Shown: positions 1-12,250 of the stretch, piece after piece
How the letters are laid out: each line of letters opens with the position of its first letter
Position numbering within the stretch: position 1 is the first letter of the stretch
From: Cheiracanthium punctorium
Taxonomy: Eukaryota; Arthropoda; Arachnida; Araneae; Cheiracanthiidae
Reading direction: 5' to 3'
Assembly (NCBI GenBank): GCA_038373885.1
Contig: JAWZYV010016933.1
Span: 372,001-436,000 of the forward strand
Length of the DNA stretch: 64,000 bases
The notes under the pieces: model-generated
Databases searched by the model: none
What the model was told of the DNA's origin: nothing
Seen by the model: the letters and a program-made list of their open reading frames with translations, nothing else
Made by a program: the position numbers and the translations under genes

Positions 1-44
1 CCCCCTAATTTTTTTAGTTTCATGATTGCCATATTAAAACGATA

Positions 45-509
45 TTAATGGACTATGTCATTTTATCTCTCATCTATCGTGTATTTTACCTGGTAACCCC
101 ATGTTGAAATTTTTAGGATTGTAACCTATTTATAGAAAAATGCATGTGATGCACATTCTACAGCTTAGTAAATATTGTAACAATAGAATAAAGCTGATGT
201 GAACTAAAATATATGTAAAATATACAAGTGATGTATATTCTACAGCTTACGAAATATTGTAACAATAGATTAAAGCTGTTGTGAACTAATAGTATTTAAA
301 TAAACGGATGAAATTTTTAAATAATCATTTTATCAAATAAATGCAACCTTACGGAGCTTATAGAAATCGGTGGTTTACGTAACACATACTAACATTTTCA
401 GCGGACATTAATTCTTACTTTTATGTCACGTTTTCGTAACGCATTTTCGTGTCTCATTTTTATGTCACATTTTAAAAGGTGGTGAGAGATAAAATAACAT
501 AGTCATTAA
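45..509. repeat. Inverted repeat pair, possible MITE
   Basis: The 30 bases at 45-74 reappear reverse-complemented at 481-509 with about two mismatches and one gap (shared core GAGAGATAAAAT). The arms enclose about 400 bp of AT-rich sequence without a coding region. The form fits a small non-autonomous DNA transposon, but no clear target duplication was identified. Confidence 0.45.
140..301. repeat. 82-bp tandem duplication, two copies
   Basis: Copies start at 140 and 222 and share blocks such as ATTCTACAGCTTA and AATATTGTAACAATAGA. They differ at scattered sites, so the duplication is not recent. No coding function is apparent. Confidence 0.6.
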
Positions 510-3318
510 TATATTTAATGTGTCTGTTGCATGCCTGCATATTTAGTCAACTCATTACCTAGGCAAAACTGAATGAGTATTCTAAAGTCAGCTATAAGGA
601 CACACACAAGAGTATATTCAACAATACTGTGGATCAAAAACACAGTTCTCAGAAAAAAAATTCAGGGAGCATCCAAAAGGGGGGGAAATAAAAGAAAGGC
701 TGTATCATTATCTTTCCGTTGACTAAAAGCGAAACTCGGACAAACGGAGGAGGGGGTATCCAGATCCTTGCACCACCCACCTATGGCCTTTAGAAAATGG
801 ATTCCTTACCAATAATGCTACATTTTTGTCTTTATTTGAAGAATGAATCCAGAAATAAACAAAATATAGAAAGAAAACTAAGTGCCAAAACAAAAAAACA
901 GGCTCAGGGTCTGATCAAGGGCGGATTAAAGGGAGGGGCGGAGGAGGCGACCGCCCCTCTCGAGAAAAATGAAATTAATGTAAACAATCCCAACTTACTT
1001 CCATAAGTTTATATATATATATGTATGTGAATCTTCCATCCAAGCTTCCACCCACAAAATTTTATTAATCCGTCAGTGGGCCGGATTATTCATTAGGCTG
1101 TAGTCCATCTGTCCCGATCATTTCAGGGACTTTTCAGTAACAAGTCGAATGAATTTTTCAATGAAGTTGTAATCAAACTTTTCAAAATGACTCAATATAA
1201 CAGAAATATTTGTCGCTATTTCTGAAGATGTTCTCTGGAACGCGAGTTGACCTTCTGCATTTCCCCGAGAGCTGAGATCCATAGGATTAAGATTGTAGGA
1301 AAAACGCGCCCCATAATCAATAATAATCCCCCACGAAACAATAATTTTTATTTAAATATTGGACACAAAGTTATTTTGTTTTGCAGTAAATATGAGGATG
1401 GTATTTTAAACGGATGTTAGGCAGCCCCAAAGTTCTTTTGTTTTACAGTAAAGGTGGGTGGCTTTGGCAAAATTCGAAGGTGTACTAGTGTGTAAACCAT
1501 CTTAGAAGGCTTTTGGTAGTTGGCTTACTTTGTTTTTACTTAATTATTTATTTTACATTATACAATATTTAAAAAGGCGAATTATTTTTTGAAACAATAA
1601 TAATATATAGAATGTAAGTCATTTTTTTTAATAGTTGGGGAATCCACTATTACGATAAATTATCTTATTAATCTCGGAAATTAACCACGTTAAATATAAA
1701 GAATTGATTTTTGGCCGGTCGAAACCACAAGTCAAGAGCGCGAATGCCAGTACGTTCGCTCAAATAAAATAATTAGAACCGAGAGGATCTTCGCACGGTC
1801 TGGGTATCAGAGAAGCCATAACCCCAGGCAAACTGAAAACAAAAAGAATTTTCGGATACACTTGATCCACAAAGAAACTCACAAATTGTCACATTTAAGA
1901 TTATTATGTCTTGCAAAAACATTTGAACGCAATACGATAATGAATGTCTTATCCGAATTTTTTATTATTTTTTATATAGATTATTCTATTTAGAAAAGAT
2001 ACAATACTCTTATAAAGATTTTTTTGAGCAAAATATTTTATAACGAGGATAAGTTGAAAAGTAATATATATATGCTTGTAGAACACTAACGAAATGACCT
2101 TTAGAAGTGTTCCAAGCTGTATGCGGAAGTAACAGTCCCCCAGTACAAGTATGTACAGTTTAAATGCCTTCCGTGTATGCAGTATATTTTGAATGGTGGA
2201 GGTATTATTGTGCTAGATCTATCTATCCCCAGTTCGATTTCTTATGAATTAACCCATTAAATAAATTAATAGAAGTTAGAAATATGTAACCTATTATTAG
2301 TAAAGACCGTCCAGATAATGAAATAATTTTACAAGCATGTATTTTTATAGGGGAAAAAATAGTGTTTAAAGGCACAGTTTAAAATATATATTGATTTTGA
2401 AGGTTCTAAAAATTTTACAGAAACAATTATTATTTTATGTGTGTAAACTTGTCTAGTTATATGTTTGCATATGGGAAAGGTGGGAAGTGTTAGAAATTCC
2501 AAATATATATCCATGAACATTAACATTCATTAAAAAAAAAAAAACCTGAGTTGTACAAATAAATAACTTTAAACATCGCCAGTATCATTATCTTTTAGCT
2601 CCCTCCCCTCCACACACACACACACTTTATTTTGATGGGCATTTTTCCCGCACACTAATTTACTTGGAGAAATTGATTTGTCCAGTGTTAACTCAAATTT
2701 GTTCATTTTGAATCAAGAAAATTCATAAAAGTTGTGTTTTATTTTATTATCGCACAAAACGTACAGATTAGCTCACCCAAGGTGGAGGAAGGGCTGGGAT
2801 AAACCTCTCGCGAATATAACACGTGGGACCTTTTAGTTTTGTTTACATCTAATTAGCATTAGTAATACCATTAATTAGCACTAAACATAAATTGTAATAT
2901 AATTAGCACTATTTATTTTCTCATTTAATTTAGCTCTACTACTTGTGATGTGAACTCCTCCTCCTAAATATATATATATATATATATATAGGTGCGTCAC
3001 TGAGCAGGGGGGCCCTTGGTAACATTTGCTACGGGCCCCGCGCTGTCTTAATCCGGCACTGGTGTTTTGCCATAATAAAATTCAGTATTTTGTTTATTCA
3101 ATTTCAGTTTTTGTTTTCTACTATAATATCTTGTTTTTTTTCTAAATCTTTATGCAGTTATCAAGCCTTTAAATATTTTGTTTAATAATTGAATATTTTA
3201 GTTTTATTCAGTAATTACTCTTCATTAAAATTCATTACCTGAAAAAAATGTTAAAATTAAATCTGTTAATATATATGTATGTGTGTATATATATATATAT
3301 ATATACACTTTTTTTCAG

Positions 3319-3572
3319 TGACAAGACATACAAGATCTAATATTAACCTCTGAAGTATAGTTGTTCTTACTGCTCATATGCAATGGATCATTCTAGCTGT
3401 ATACAAGAGCATAAACGAACTCACACCAGAGAGGAGACATTTCTGTGTACTTTTATCCAAAATCCTTTGCATGCAAAAAAGAAATCTAATAACTCACCTG
3501 CTTTCGCAAAAAACAGCATCTCAAGAAGCATACCTACACTTACAGCAATATTTAACCATTAATGTAACTTAG
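3319..3572 (+). pseudogene. Fossil zinc-finger exon
   Basis: A pyrimidine-rich acceptor (TTTTTTTTCAG, ending 3318) is followed by a decayed finger cassette. In the frame starting at 3356 there is one complete C2H2 finger: C-x2-C, twelve residues, then H-x3-H (ends EHKRTH), followed by a degraded TGE-type linker. Downstream, the remnant of a further finger (CFRKKQHLKKH) appears only in another frame after two stops. In-frame stops also lie between the acceptor and the finger (for example TAA at 3344), so it cannot be read in the phase used by the other cassettes. It looks like the oldest, non-functional member of the array. The finger match is clear; identity as a former exon of this locus is inferred from position and strand. 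Confidence 0.55.
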
Positions 3573-6258
3573 GCAAAACTTTCTTCTATGCAGTCTCAAT
3601 GCAGGCATGTTAGAATGTGATGTTACTGAAAATAAACATTTTTTTTTGTATTATATAAATAATGCAAATGTTGAAACATGTTTTTTTTTTTATGTGTGAA
3701 TTTCTGTAGTTCGTTAATTTTGTAGATATAGGTGGAATTATAACTTTAGATAGGTGGAATTATAACTTAATTTTTTTCTCTTCTGGTAGCTAAAATAAAT
3801 AAGTATTTAATACTTTAGATAAAAAAATCCTTTTATTTTTAAAATTATGAGGTCTTTAATTTTATCGATATATATATATATATACACATACACACAGCAG
3901 GGCCGTACCCAGAAAAAAAATTCGGGGGGGGGAGGGGGGGAACCAGAGGTGAAAAAGGCTAAATTTTTTGCAAAATGGCTTAGCTATTGTTTTGTTGACA
4001 AAATTTTAAATTTCGGGAGGCGGGGGGGGGGGGGGGCTGAGTTTGGCCTTGATACATAGGGTGTTTTAAAAGGTAGGAACACACTTTAATTCTTACCTGT
4101 TAGAGACTAGAAGTCAGAGCCCATTGTGGAGACAATTACAATGGGTGCTAGATAAAAATATTTGATGAAAATCTACAGTCAATATATTTTATCTTCATCC
4201 ACCTAAAATAAATAACTTTATATTCAATTTTTATTATATACTCAAAAAGAATTTAATGCTCTTCTGGAAATGGGTGGAAACTTTTCGCCCTTGAAAGAGT
4301 TTGTTTTGTGTACACAACCGCTCTTAAATCAATGTTTCAAGCAGATAAAAATGATGAAAAAAAATATTAGATGTTGTCTTTAAAAACTATTTTAAAGGAA
4401 TTGGAATCCCAAGTGTATGGCATCATTTTCATTTGAAAAAGCTAATTTTGTTAAGCAAATGATTCACTTTTTTTACTCTTGGAAATCAAATGGAACTGAA
4501 AAGGGCAAAAAATTGCTTAAAAATGGGGAACAGGTGGATTTTTAGATTTATACAGCAGCGCAGATTGTTTTCTATATTTTTATACATGATTAAGAAGAAT
4601 TTCAACCGGATTGTACAGTGTGGATATTATTATGCTTTTTGTGCTTTCTAATCTTTTTGAACTTTTTAATCTTCGTGGAGTAATGGTGTATAAAATTTTT
4701 ATTTTGAAGTGGTTGCTAAAACTGTTAGAGAGTGAGTTGGGGATCAGTGTTACTATATAGTAGGCTAAGTTGGCAATGTAATGAGAAAAATGTTCAAAAT
4801 AAGATAGGGGGGTGGGGAAATTACATTAAGAAAAAATTCTTACTAGTTTTTTGAAAAGTTATACTTTTTAAATTTGTATACGACCCCTGTACAGAAAAGC
4901 TCCCAGTGAGTAAAATGTACCCCATATACTTAGGTGATGTATAAATTGTCAGCCTTTCATAATAAAACGTCTCAAGATGCCTTATAACAATCAGTGGCTG
5001 TACATGAATTTCAATGTAAACTTTTATTGAAGGAGAGAAAAAAGTTTTTTTTTCATAATTTCTGTAAAACCCCTGAAATATGATCATCCGATGTGATTTT
5101 TTACTTTTCAAGAGCCATTGAAAAGTTGTTTGAGTAATCATATATTTATCTTCCTATTTCTCATACTTTTTAAGATATAGTTTTCAAGTTTTAAAATTAA
5201 AAATACCATTTACATCCAAAATATACTTCAGCATGCCTTCCACGGCCATCATTTGTTGAAAGCAAATGATTTCGCCTTCTCCCTTCATTCCCGTTAAGCT
5301 TGGTGCCTGGTTACGTCATTCGAAATCTTATTCACACCTTCTTGAACCATGTTGTTGATGCTGCCCTCTGTCGATGATATTTCTAATTATTCTCATAGGT
5401 AAGTGTAGGTTTTATTATTGAAGTTAGCTATTGAATGCTTGTCTGAAGAAGACCGAAAGATTTTTTTGTCAAAATGATCATTAACATCTTATAAGTAACA
5501 TTTCATGTGTGCTTTTTTCACAAAGTTTTTATTTATTTTATTTTGGTTATTCCTTCAAAATAGCCAAATTCAATAACAAAATCTGTTGACCATCTAATCA
5601 GGACATGGTGCTGCTGTTTGTGAATCAAAATGTTAATTTTGATCCACATTATCATTTTTTACATGCTCACTAAAGTCACTTAAATTGATATACATAAAAA
5701 TCTAATGATTAATTATATTACAAACAGTATCACTGTACAGTGACCTCTCACTTATGTGCCTCTCAGTTATATGAGAATTTTGGAATGTCTGTCATGATAA
5801 ATAGGAAAATAATGATATAGGTCTCTCACTTATAAGCACCACTTTGAATCGTCTCTCTCAGGTATACGTGAAAATAAACAGCTCAATTCACAAATCCTGT
5901 CATTCAGATGTACATTTCTGCATCATCTTTGAACACACAGTGTTCATACATGAATGTTAGGAATTTTGATAAAAATATATGAAGTAAACTAAGACACTAA
6001 AACTGTTTTTGGTGAGTTATGGTGAAAGATGCTGATAATGATGCAACAGATTTTTCTGTCCCTTGTTATGCTACTGCTTTAGGAGCTCTAGAAAAATTGA
6101 GACGTTATCTGTAATTCATGACATAATTTCAAATACAATAACTTAGTGAGAAGAAACTGTATTACAAACGTGGCCTAAACAAAAATAAGCTACAGTATTA
6201 AACACATTTTGATAAAGGAATATTAGTACAATTGAAGTTGAGCTCATTAGTAAAATAG
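3573..6258. other. Intron-like stretch with dispersed repeats
   Basis: No gene seen. 3893-4060 is a G-rich insertion with a hAT-like start (CAGGGCCGTACCCAG). 4070-4765 is a dispersed repeat annotated separately. From about 5390 the sequence is homologous to 12549 onward, marking the left part of the duplicated module that carries the next finger exon. Confidence 0.5.
4070..4765. repeat. Dispersed repeat R, uninterrupted copy
   Basis: This segment is paralogous to 20400-20778 joined to 28760-29004 and 29469-29650. Shared stretches include TGCTCTTCTGGAAA, AAACTATTTTAAA and TTTTTATACATGAT. It therefore gives the empty-site state for the Penelope complex and for the 464-bp MITE found in the other copy. 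No coding potential was recognised; its own class is unknown. Confidence 0.6.
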
Positions 6259-6572
6259 AGCTCATTAGTGAACATTCTTCATGGAACTCCAAAAATATTT
6301 CATTCAAGCACTAGTGTCCATACTGTCCTTATTCATCTAAAAAATCTACCCGTGTGAAAGAACATAAACATACACATACTGAAGAAAAACCTTTTAAGTG
6401 TGGCATTTGTACAAAGAGTTTCACTGTGAAGAGTAATTGTACTGCTCATATGCGTACTCATCTAATACATCAGCAACAGATGAAACAGTTTCTTTGCACA
6501 TCTTGTCAATGTGTATTTCGTACTAAAATATCCTTAAAAAGGCATAATTGTGTGTATGTAACTGAAAAATAA
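6259..6572 (+). pseudogene. Decayed duplicate of the 13402 zinc-finger exon
   Basis: The segment aligns base for base with the intact exon at 13402-13715 (both 314 nt), with the same leader, second finger (CGICTKSF…HMRTH) and C-terminal C2HC finger ending VYVTEK. In the reading phase of the array it has a TAG stop at 6312-6314, immediately before the first Cys of finger 1, replacing an AAG codon. The region before its AG is purine-rich and carries a small duplication of AGCTCATTAGT instead of a polypyrimidine tract, so the splice acceptor also looks lost. Fingers 1-3 otherwise remain open, which indicates recent inactivation. Read-through or use of an internal ATG (6354) cannot be excluded, but a joined isoform seems unlikely. 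Confidence 0.7.
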
Positions 6573-6839
6573 GAAAAATGCAACACAACATTCCATTTTG
6601 TATTATTTGTGCACAATGTTTCCAATTCAAATATCAGTGTTAAGCATATAACATTTACCATTAAAGCATGTGATTGATATCAACTAGTTTTTAGTCCAAG
6701 CTGACTCTCAATTGTGACAGTAAAACTGGATCATGCAGTAACTAAATCATAGCCCACTGTTGAAAAATTAAGATTTTCTATTACAAGAATATAGGAGGTG
6801 GAACCCTTTTCATAGGAGTTGCTAAATCCCACCCTAAAA

Positions 6840-8159
6840 CCCAGACAGCACATAAGTTTAAATCAAGCTTGACATTGACTTGAATTTTACGTATTAATAC
6901 AAGCTTGACATTTCAATCCATTAGCTTGATTATTGCGCTGATGGTGCCATCTGTCGCTGTAGGCAAGAAGGAGAATGGGACATTGAAAAGTCTAAGGGGA
7001 AGGAATGAATGGGATAATAAGCCCCTCTGAAGTGTAACACGAGGAGAGTTTTAGTTTTATTTACATCTAATTAACATTAGTAATTCCATTAACTAATTAA
7101 TTAGCCCTAGTAAAGATTATAAACTCACCCGCTGCTTTAATAAATGAGCGAGCCGTTAAAAGAACACGGGCTAGTAAATAAAATAAGTGTGCGTGTTTTT
7201 CCTACAGATTGAATTTTAAATGATTATTATATAAAAGGACCTGACTGATGCTAGCCGCCTGGTAAATGGCTAGAGTCTATGCGTATTGTGTAATTTAAAT
7301 TATAGGTTACCATTTTGAAGATGGTTATAGTGTTTGTAAATGTTCCAATAAAATTTGAAAATTAGCGTGGGAAAACTTTACTGCCCTAAAAATAAATTTT
7401 GATATAATTAATGCAATTTAGTTAGTTAATATACTTCACTTTATGGATGGTAGAATAAGGTGGTTTCCGGCCGCTACAAAATAATTTATCATCAGTCATA
7501 AATGTACTTGACCATAGAATTTAAAAAAAAAAAAAAGATTCTATATTTCCAAATATGGAAATTCTTCAAAATAAAATACAATTATATTACGAAATTGATT
7601 TCAAAATCAGCCGTTTGTCTCGATTTTGAAAGTTTTAAAACGTGTGCTGCTGTTAAGTTAATATTATGTTTATTTCCCTATTGGTAGAGTCTCTGAATCA
7701 CACATAACATTATTTTAATTTTGATGCATCCCATGGAAAAATAAAAGAAACAATGCATCGCCCACTTATCAATCTGGCCAGAAAACGGCGTGATAAGTCA
7801 CTTCAAACTTTAGTCATAGTTGCACGAGGCTTAGTGGCTGAACGGACAGTGCGCTCTCCTCCCAACCCAAAGGTCCCGGGTTCTATTCTAGCGACGAACA
7901 CTTTATGGAAACAGATAAATTAAATTGAAATTTCAGCATAGAGGGGAAAATGCGTGGCAAAGTAAAATATGTGGAGCGAGTTCGCTGACCGGCAGCCCGT
8001 GTATTTAGGAAAATTTTTTTGGGAAAATTTTTTAAGTTTGAAATTAAGCTGTAAACTAGAACACTTGATTCAAGCTTGCATTAAGCTTACACGCATGAAG
8101 TTTTCAAGTTTACTGACTTGATAAATCAAGCTTGCTGCAAGTTTGCTGTGCTGTGTGGG
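6840..8159. mobile_element. TIR DNA transposon with tRNA-like block, copy 1
   Basis: The 1,320-bp element begins CCCAGACAGCAC and ends with its inverted counterpart (GTGCTGTGTGGG). Subterminal regions carry many copies of AAGCTTGA/TCAAGCTT, as expected for transposase-binding repeats. The paralogous position near 14036-14045 lacks it, so this is a real insertion; the duplicated target is 2-4 A-rich bases and cannot be fixed exactly. A tRNA-like block lies at about 7827-7899. No transposase is visible, so it is non-autonomous. The superfamily is not recognised. Confidence 0.75.
7827..7899 (+). repeat. tRNA-like sequence inside the TIR element
   Basis: An A-box-like motif (TAGTGGCTGAACGG) and a B-box-like motif (GGGTTCTATTCT) are spaced as in a tRNA. 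The second element copy has a better-preserved version on the other strand. Stems are too imperfect for a functional tRNA gene. It is either a SINE captured by the element or an internal RNA polymerase III promoter. Confidence 0.5.
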
Positions 8160-10485
8160 AAATACCCAAATTTCTTATCCAATTATAACAAGAGATGCAG
8201 GAAGGCCAAATCCTTTTTTAAGCCTCTGTATTCTTATACAAATTATTTCTTTTTTTTAAATTCAGGATTTTTAGACTATTTTCATTGCTGTAAATAAGAG
8301 GGAGGAAATCATTTAATCTGAACAAAACTTACAATAAACCAAATTTCTACCTTAGAGTAACTTTTTTTTCTTTTTTTTTTTACTAGGCTCTCAAGAAAAA
8401 AGTTACCATATCAGCCTCTGTTTCACACCTATCTCCAGGTCCGGATACACCTACCGGGAACCAGGAAATTTTCTCGATGGGCCGGTCACTTTAATATATA
8501 TTGTATTTATATATACACTTATGTATGATGTGTACATATGTTAGAAGAAAATGAAAGTGGGCCACCGTTGACATGAATGCCCGGGCCAGTGGGATGGGTT
8601 GTATCTGCCCTTGCCTATTTCAATTTATATTTAGATCATTCATGATTTATGGCAAATAAAATATTATTTATAAATGGAGACTTTATGTAATTTTCCATGT
8701 GACATTTTAATATTATCTAGGTTTTGGGCCAAACTGTAATTTTTTCTGACTTTTTATGATAAAATAAAATTTCCTGGCTATGTAAGACTTTTTCAGTTTT
8801 CTCTTGACTAGCAGCAACTTTGTATGTGCTAAAAATCTCCAGTATCCTGAACTTATTGCATGATTATTATCCATACCTGCATTTCCATGAAAACACACAA
8901 TAGGATTTTTGGTACTCAATTCAACTGTCAACTTTTTTTTTTTTTTCCCAACTGTGTAAAATGTATTTAAACAGTTATATGTGATGTGTTAATGTTTAAC
9001 AACAAACTACTTATAAACACTGTTATGACTTTAATTAAAGTTGGTTTAAAACATTAGAATATGTGTTTTTTCTTTTTATAAAATATATTGCTAAATATGA
9101 ATTTGCATTGTTAAAAAAAATATATCTTTCATAGTTTTACAGAGTAGAACCTCTACTCTCACCTTTGGGACTGGGGATATAGACAGAAAGCAAGAAAGGT
9201 CAAATTATCAGAAAATACTTAAAAATGTAGATTTACAGTTAAATGAGCAATCTTTGAATTCAAAAATGACTGTATGTATCGTTCTCTACAATAAGCACAT
9301 TACAATAAGCCACACAGAATCTGTTATTATTATTTGAAAGCAGCAAAACTGTATGTATCTGCTGTACTTATGTATGTAATGTGGATGATGAGTCATAAAA
9401 GAGTCAGGACAAAATTCAACTCCACGGTCAAATCAACCGGAGTGGCAGACAAGATGGGTTCTGCTGTAATGTGTTTTTTAGAATGTTAATATTATAAGTA
9501 TAATATAAATTAAATATATTTTTTTATTCTTATTATTATGTTCAAAGTGTCATTTTATAGGGTATTGTAACTTTACTGTTAGTTATATGGATAAGTATTA
9601 TTATTTTCAGATTGTAAAAAAAAAAAAAAAGAACTATTCAGAAAATTACTGATTTCTTATTTAATTTTTGTTGGTTGTTCGATGATCTACACACATATAT
9701 AATTGATTGAATTGTATTACTTTTTATGATTAAAAACAAATACCGTATTAGCTGGAATATAATGAAACACCAAAATATTTCATCAATATAATTAGAAAAA
9801 TCCATTATCTAGATCGCAAATATAGTGCAAGTCAGGTTTTTAATAGGGAATGATCAGTCTAAAAATATCACTTTATGCTCAGGCTCATATGGTAAATACT
9901 GTACCGCAACTTTGAAAATTTTCATAAAGATAATAAGAAAAATCCTATATTTAGACCTCAGATTTATTGCCAGTCAGGTTTTTAACGGGAATTGATCAGC
10001 CAAAAAACATTGCATTATATTCGGGCCGATTTAGTAAATAAAAGTATTTACTACTACTTTTTATAAATATAATCTGGCCCGTAGCTACGGGTGGGCCTAC
10101 GAGTACCATGCCCACCCTGCTAAATTCTGTGCCTACCCTGCTTCTGGGCTATACAAGCGGCCGCGACATGGTCTCTATCTGAATCGGAACATAAATTGAA
10201 TACCGCTTTGGATGTTAAAAATCAGGTTTGTCTCGAAATACATTACGATAACTTCCTTAGGTCTATTTAGCCATGGAGAGTTTTTTGAATATACAGTTAG
10301 AAAGGACAATAAACTAGCTGATATTATAACCAGAATACCAAAGAATGCTACATACAAATCTCCGGGAATGCAGAACGGAATTATTTCTATATAGGCGAAA
10401 ATGGTTCAGTAAGAAAATGTGAGGATAGTCCCGAGAGCAGATGCTCTATTCTTCACTATCAAAGTGGATGGAACAAAGTATATAA

Positions 10486-11904
10486 ATGGAACTGAAAATT
10501 GTATCTGTATCTATCGTCATCCATGCAGTAAAAGAAGGAATTTCATTTGAACATTTAGCTAGCATTGCTACTACAGTTTATCTGGATGCAGATGTGGTCT
10601 GTACAACAATTCTGGATGAGCCTAATAAACTGGGACGGGATCAAAAGAACATCATCTCTCAATGCTACGATGATGCTGCCGTCATGGCTGGAGCATACGG
10701 TGGCATGCAGGCTAAACTCAAGAAAGAAATTGCTTACATTCATTGCTACAACCATAAATTGCACTGGTTATAAGTGCTATTTCAGGGGACAAGATTTATG
10801 CAGTTTCCTCGATATCTTCTCTGGACTCTATAAATTCACTAGAAAGCATCACGTTGCAAATGTGTATGAGGGGCAAGCACTGAATCGTCTATTGCCTCAA
10901 TGATAGTCTGGGCATTACCGCTGTACAGTAGCGATACTAAATTACTCAGAACTTATCAAGGTTTTTCAGAAGTATGCTGACTAACATTCTAATGATATTT
11001 CAATGGAAGCAACTAGGCTGCTTTCCCAAATTAAAAGTCCTCTGTTTGTATTTCTTGGAACTCTTTAGCATTCCCTTATATACCTGTTAGATCCAGCCAA
11101 TAATGCACTGCAGTCTAAAGCTATGGACCTGCTACAAGTGAGTGAAATTGTTGCCAGAGTTGTAGAAGAAATTAAAAAGCATAGAAATGTTGAACATTTT
11201 GATACCTTATATAAATCGGCTATGACAATGCTATCTTCTGACACACTGAAGAGATTTCAGCTCCAAAACGTAGATGTGTGGTTCCAATCCATTTCACAAA
11301 TTTCTTCACGACTGAGTCCGTAGGAGGAAGCCTGTGTTCCCAGGAATCCAAGGAAGCGTTGAAACAATACTAAGTAAGAATGCACCATAATGCCTTTGAC
11401 TAAACAATACCAGAGCTGAATATACGCTTCATCCCAGAGAAGATACAAATGTTAGAGACTATGAAAGCTCTCACGTCCATGACCAATTCGTTCGACATGC
11501 AGCACCTCGAGTGTCTGGCAAATTTATGCTATATCGATTTGGATGGCGCAACTGCTGAAATAGCAACGGCACTAACTTTCTTGCAAAAGAAAATATCAGA
11601 GTCGAAACTCTCAGCCACATTGCATGAAATGACAGAATTTATGTTCAATTATAGAGATGCATTTCCTTCTATTTATCGCCTTCTTGCTTCTGCCTTGTCA
11701 ATAGGAGCATCTACAGCAACCTGCGAGGCGTCATTTAGCATTCTTTCAAAAATCTTAACTCCATTTCGATCATCCATGCTGCATGAGAGGAAAGCTAATC
11801 TAATTCTTCTTGCATTTGATCATAAACTCATGAACAGCATTCCAGTGGAGCTTGTTTTGAATCGGTTCCATGGTGCAAAGAATAGACGTCTACAGCTTTA
11901 TTGA
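10486..11904 (+). pseudogene. hAT transposase remnant
   Basis: The + strand retains transposase blocks in several frames. Near 10660-10770 there is a catalytic-core-like region (DDAAVMAGAYGGMQ…YIHCYNHKLHWL), corresponding to the RNase-H-fold part with its C-x2-H motif. The segment 11449-11904 is a 151-residue open stretch ending in the hAT dimerisation domain (TCEASFSILSKIL followed by R-S-S-M). Between them lie stops and frame changes, and no N-terminal zinc finger is recognisable. The protein would have been the element's own cut-and-paste enzyme; it is now inactive. The ZMYM-type assignment rests on resemblance only. Confidence 0.7.
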
Positions 11905-11961
11905 GACGTCGATTGAGTGTATTGAAGAAAAAACTATCAAAAATGCTAGGATAAAATCAAT

Positions 11962-12250
11962 AAATAAACTTTGTTATTACTCACAGGACCTTCAAAAAAA
12001 GGTAGACGCGTTTTGAAAGCAGCAAAAGAGTGCTTTCTTCATTAGTACCTAAATGTGTACCATCCAGCGGACAGCAAAGCATGAAAATGCAAAATATATT
12101 AAAAGTTTTTTAAAAATATATTGTGTTTTTATGCTTTGCTGTTTGCTGGAGGGTGTGTATTAGGTACTGATGAAGAAAGACCCCCTTTTGTTGCTCCCGA
12201 AACGCTTATATATATTTAAAAGGTCCTGTGAGTAATTACAAAGTTTATTG
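11962..12250. repeat. Foldback element nested in the hAT
   Basis: Arms of about 140 bp are inverted copies of each other. The left arm contains TATTACTCACAGGACCTT and the right arm contains its complement ending AAGGTCCTGTGAGTAATTAC. They meet around 12105-12115 with almost no spacer, so the whole unit can form one long hairpin. Arms differ at several sites, so it is not new. No open frame lies inside. Confidence 0.75.

Larger units (their letters stand above)
1..3318. other. AT-rich non-coding stretch at left edge
   Basis: I see no gene here. The stretch holds an inverted repeat (45-74 with 481-509), an 82-bp tandem duplication (140-301), a G-rich low-complexity block near 900-960, and (TA)n runs near 2965-2990 and 3288-3303. 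Around 2990-3060 there is a GC-rich scrap whose reverse complement starts like a hAT terminus (CAGTGCCGGATTAAG). The position just left of the first zinc-finger fossil suggests intron or intergenic DNA of the same locus, which is an inference. Confidence 0.5.
6573..10073. other. Duplicated intron module with insertions
   Basis: No gene. Apart from the 6840-8159 element, this stretch parallels 13716-15540 downstream of the sister exon. Shared parts include the block around 8715-8935 (sister 14170-14395), a pogo/Tigger-like segment with ends resembling CAGTAGAACC at 9141-9465 (sister 14621-15093), and a short repeat with CAGTCAGGTTTTTAA-like sequence at 9735-10050. Confidence 0.5.

Noticed and set aside
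2965..3303. (TA)n and (TATG)n runs as regulatory sites
   Set aside because: Simple microsatellites common in AT-rich genomes, no supporting context.
7827..7899. Functional tRNA gene
   Set aside because: A and B boxes are present but stems are imperfect and the block recurs within a transposon copy.
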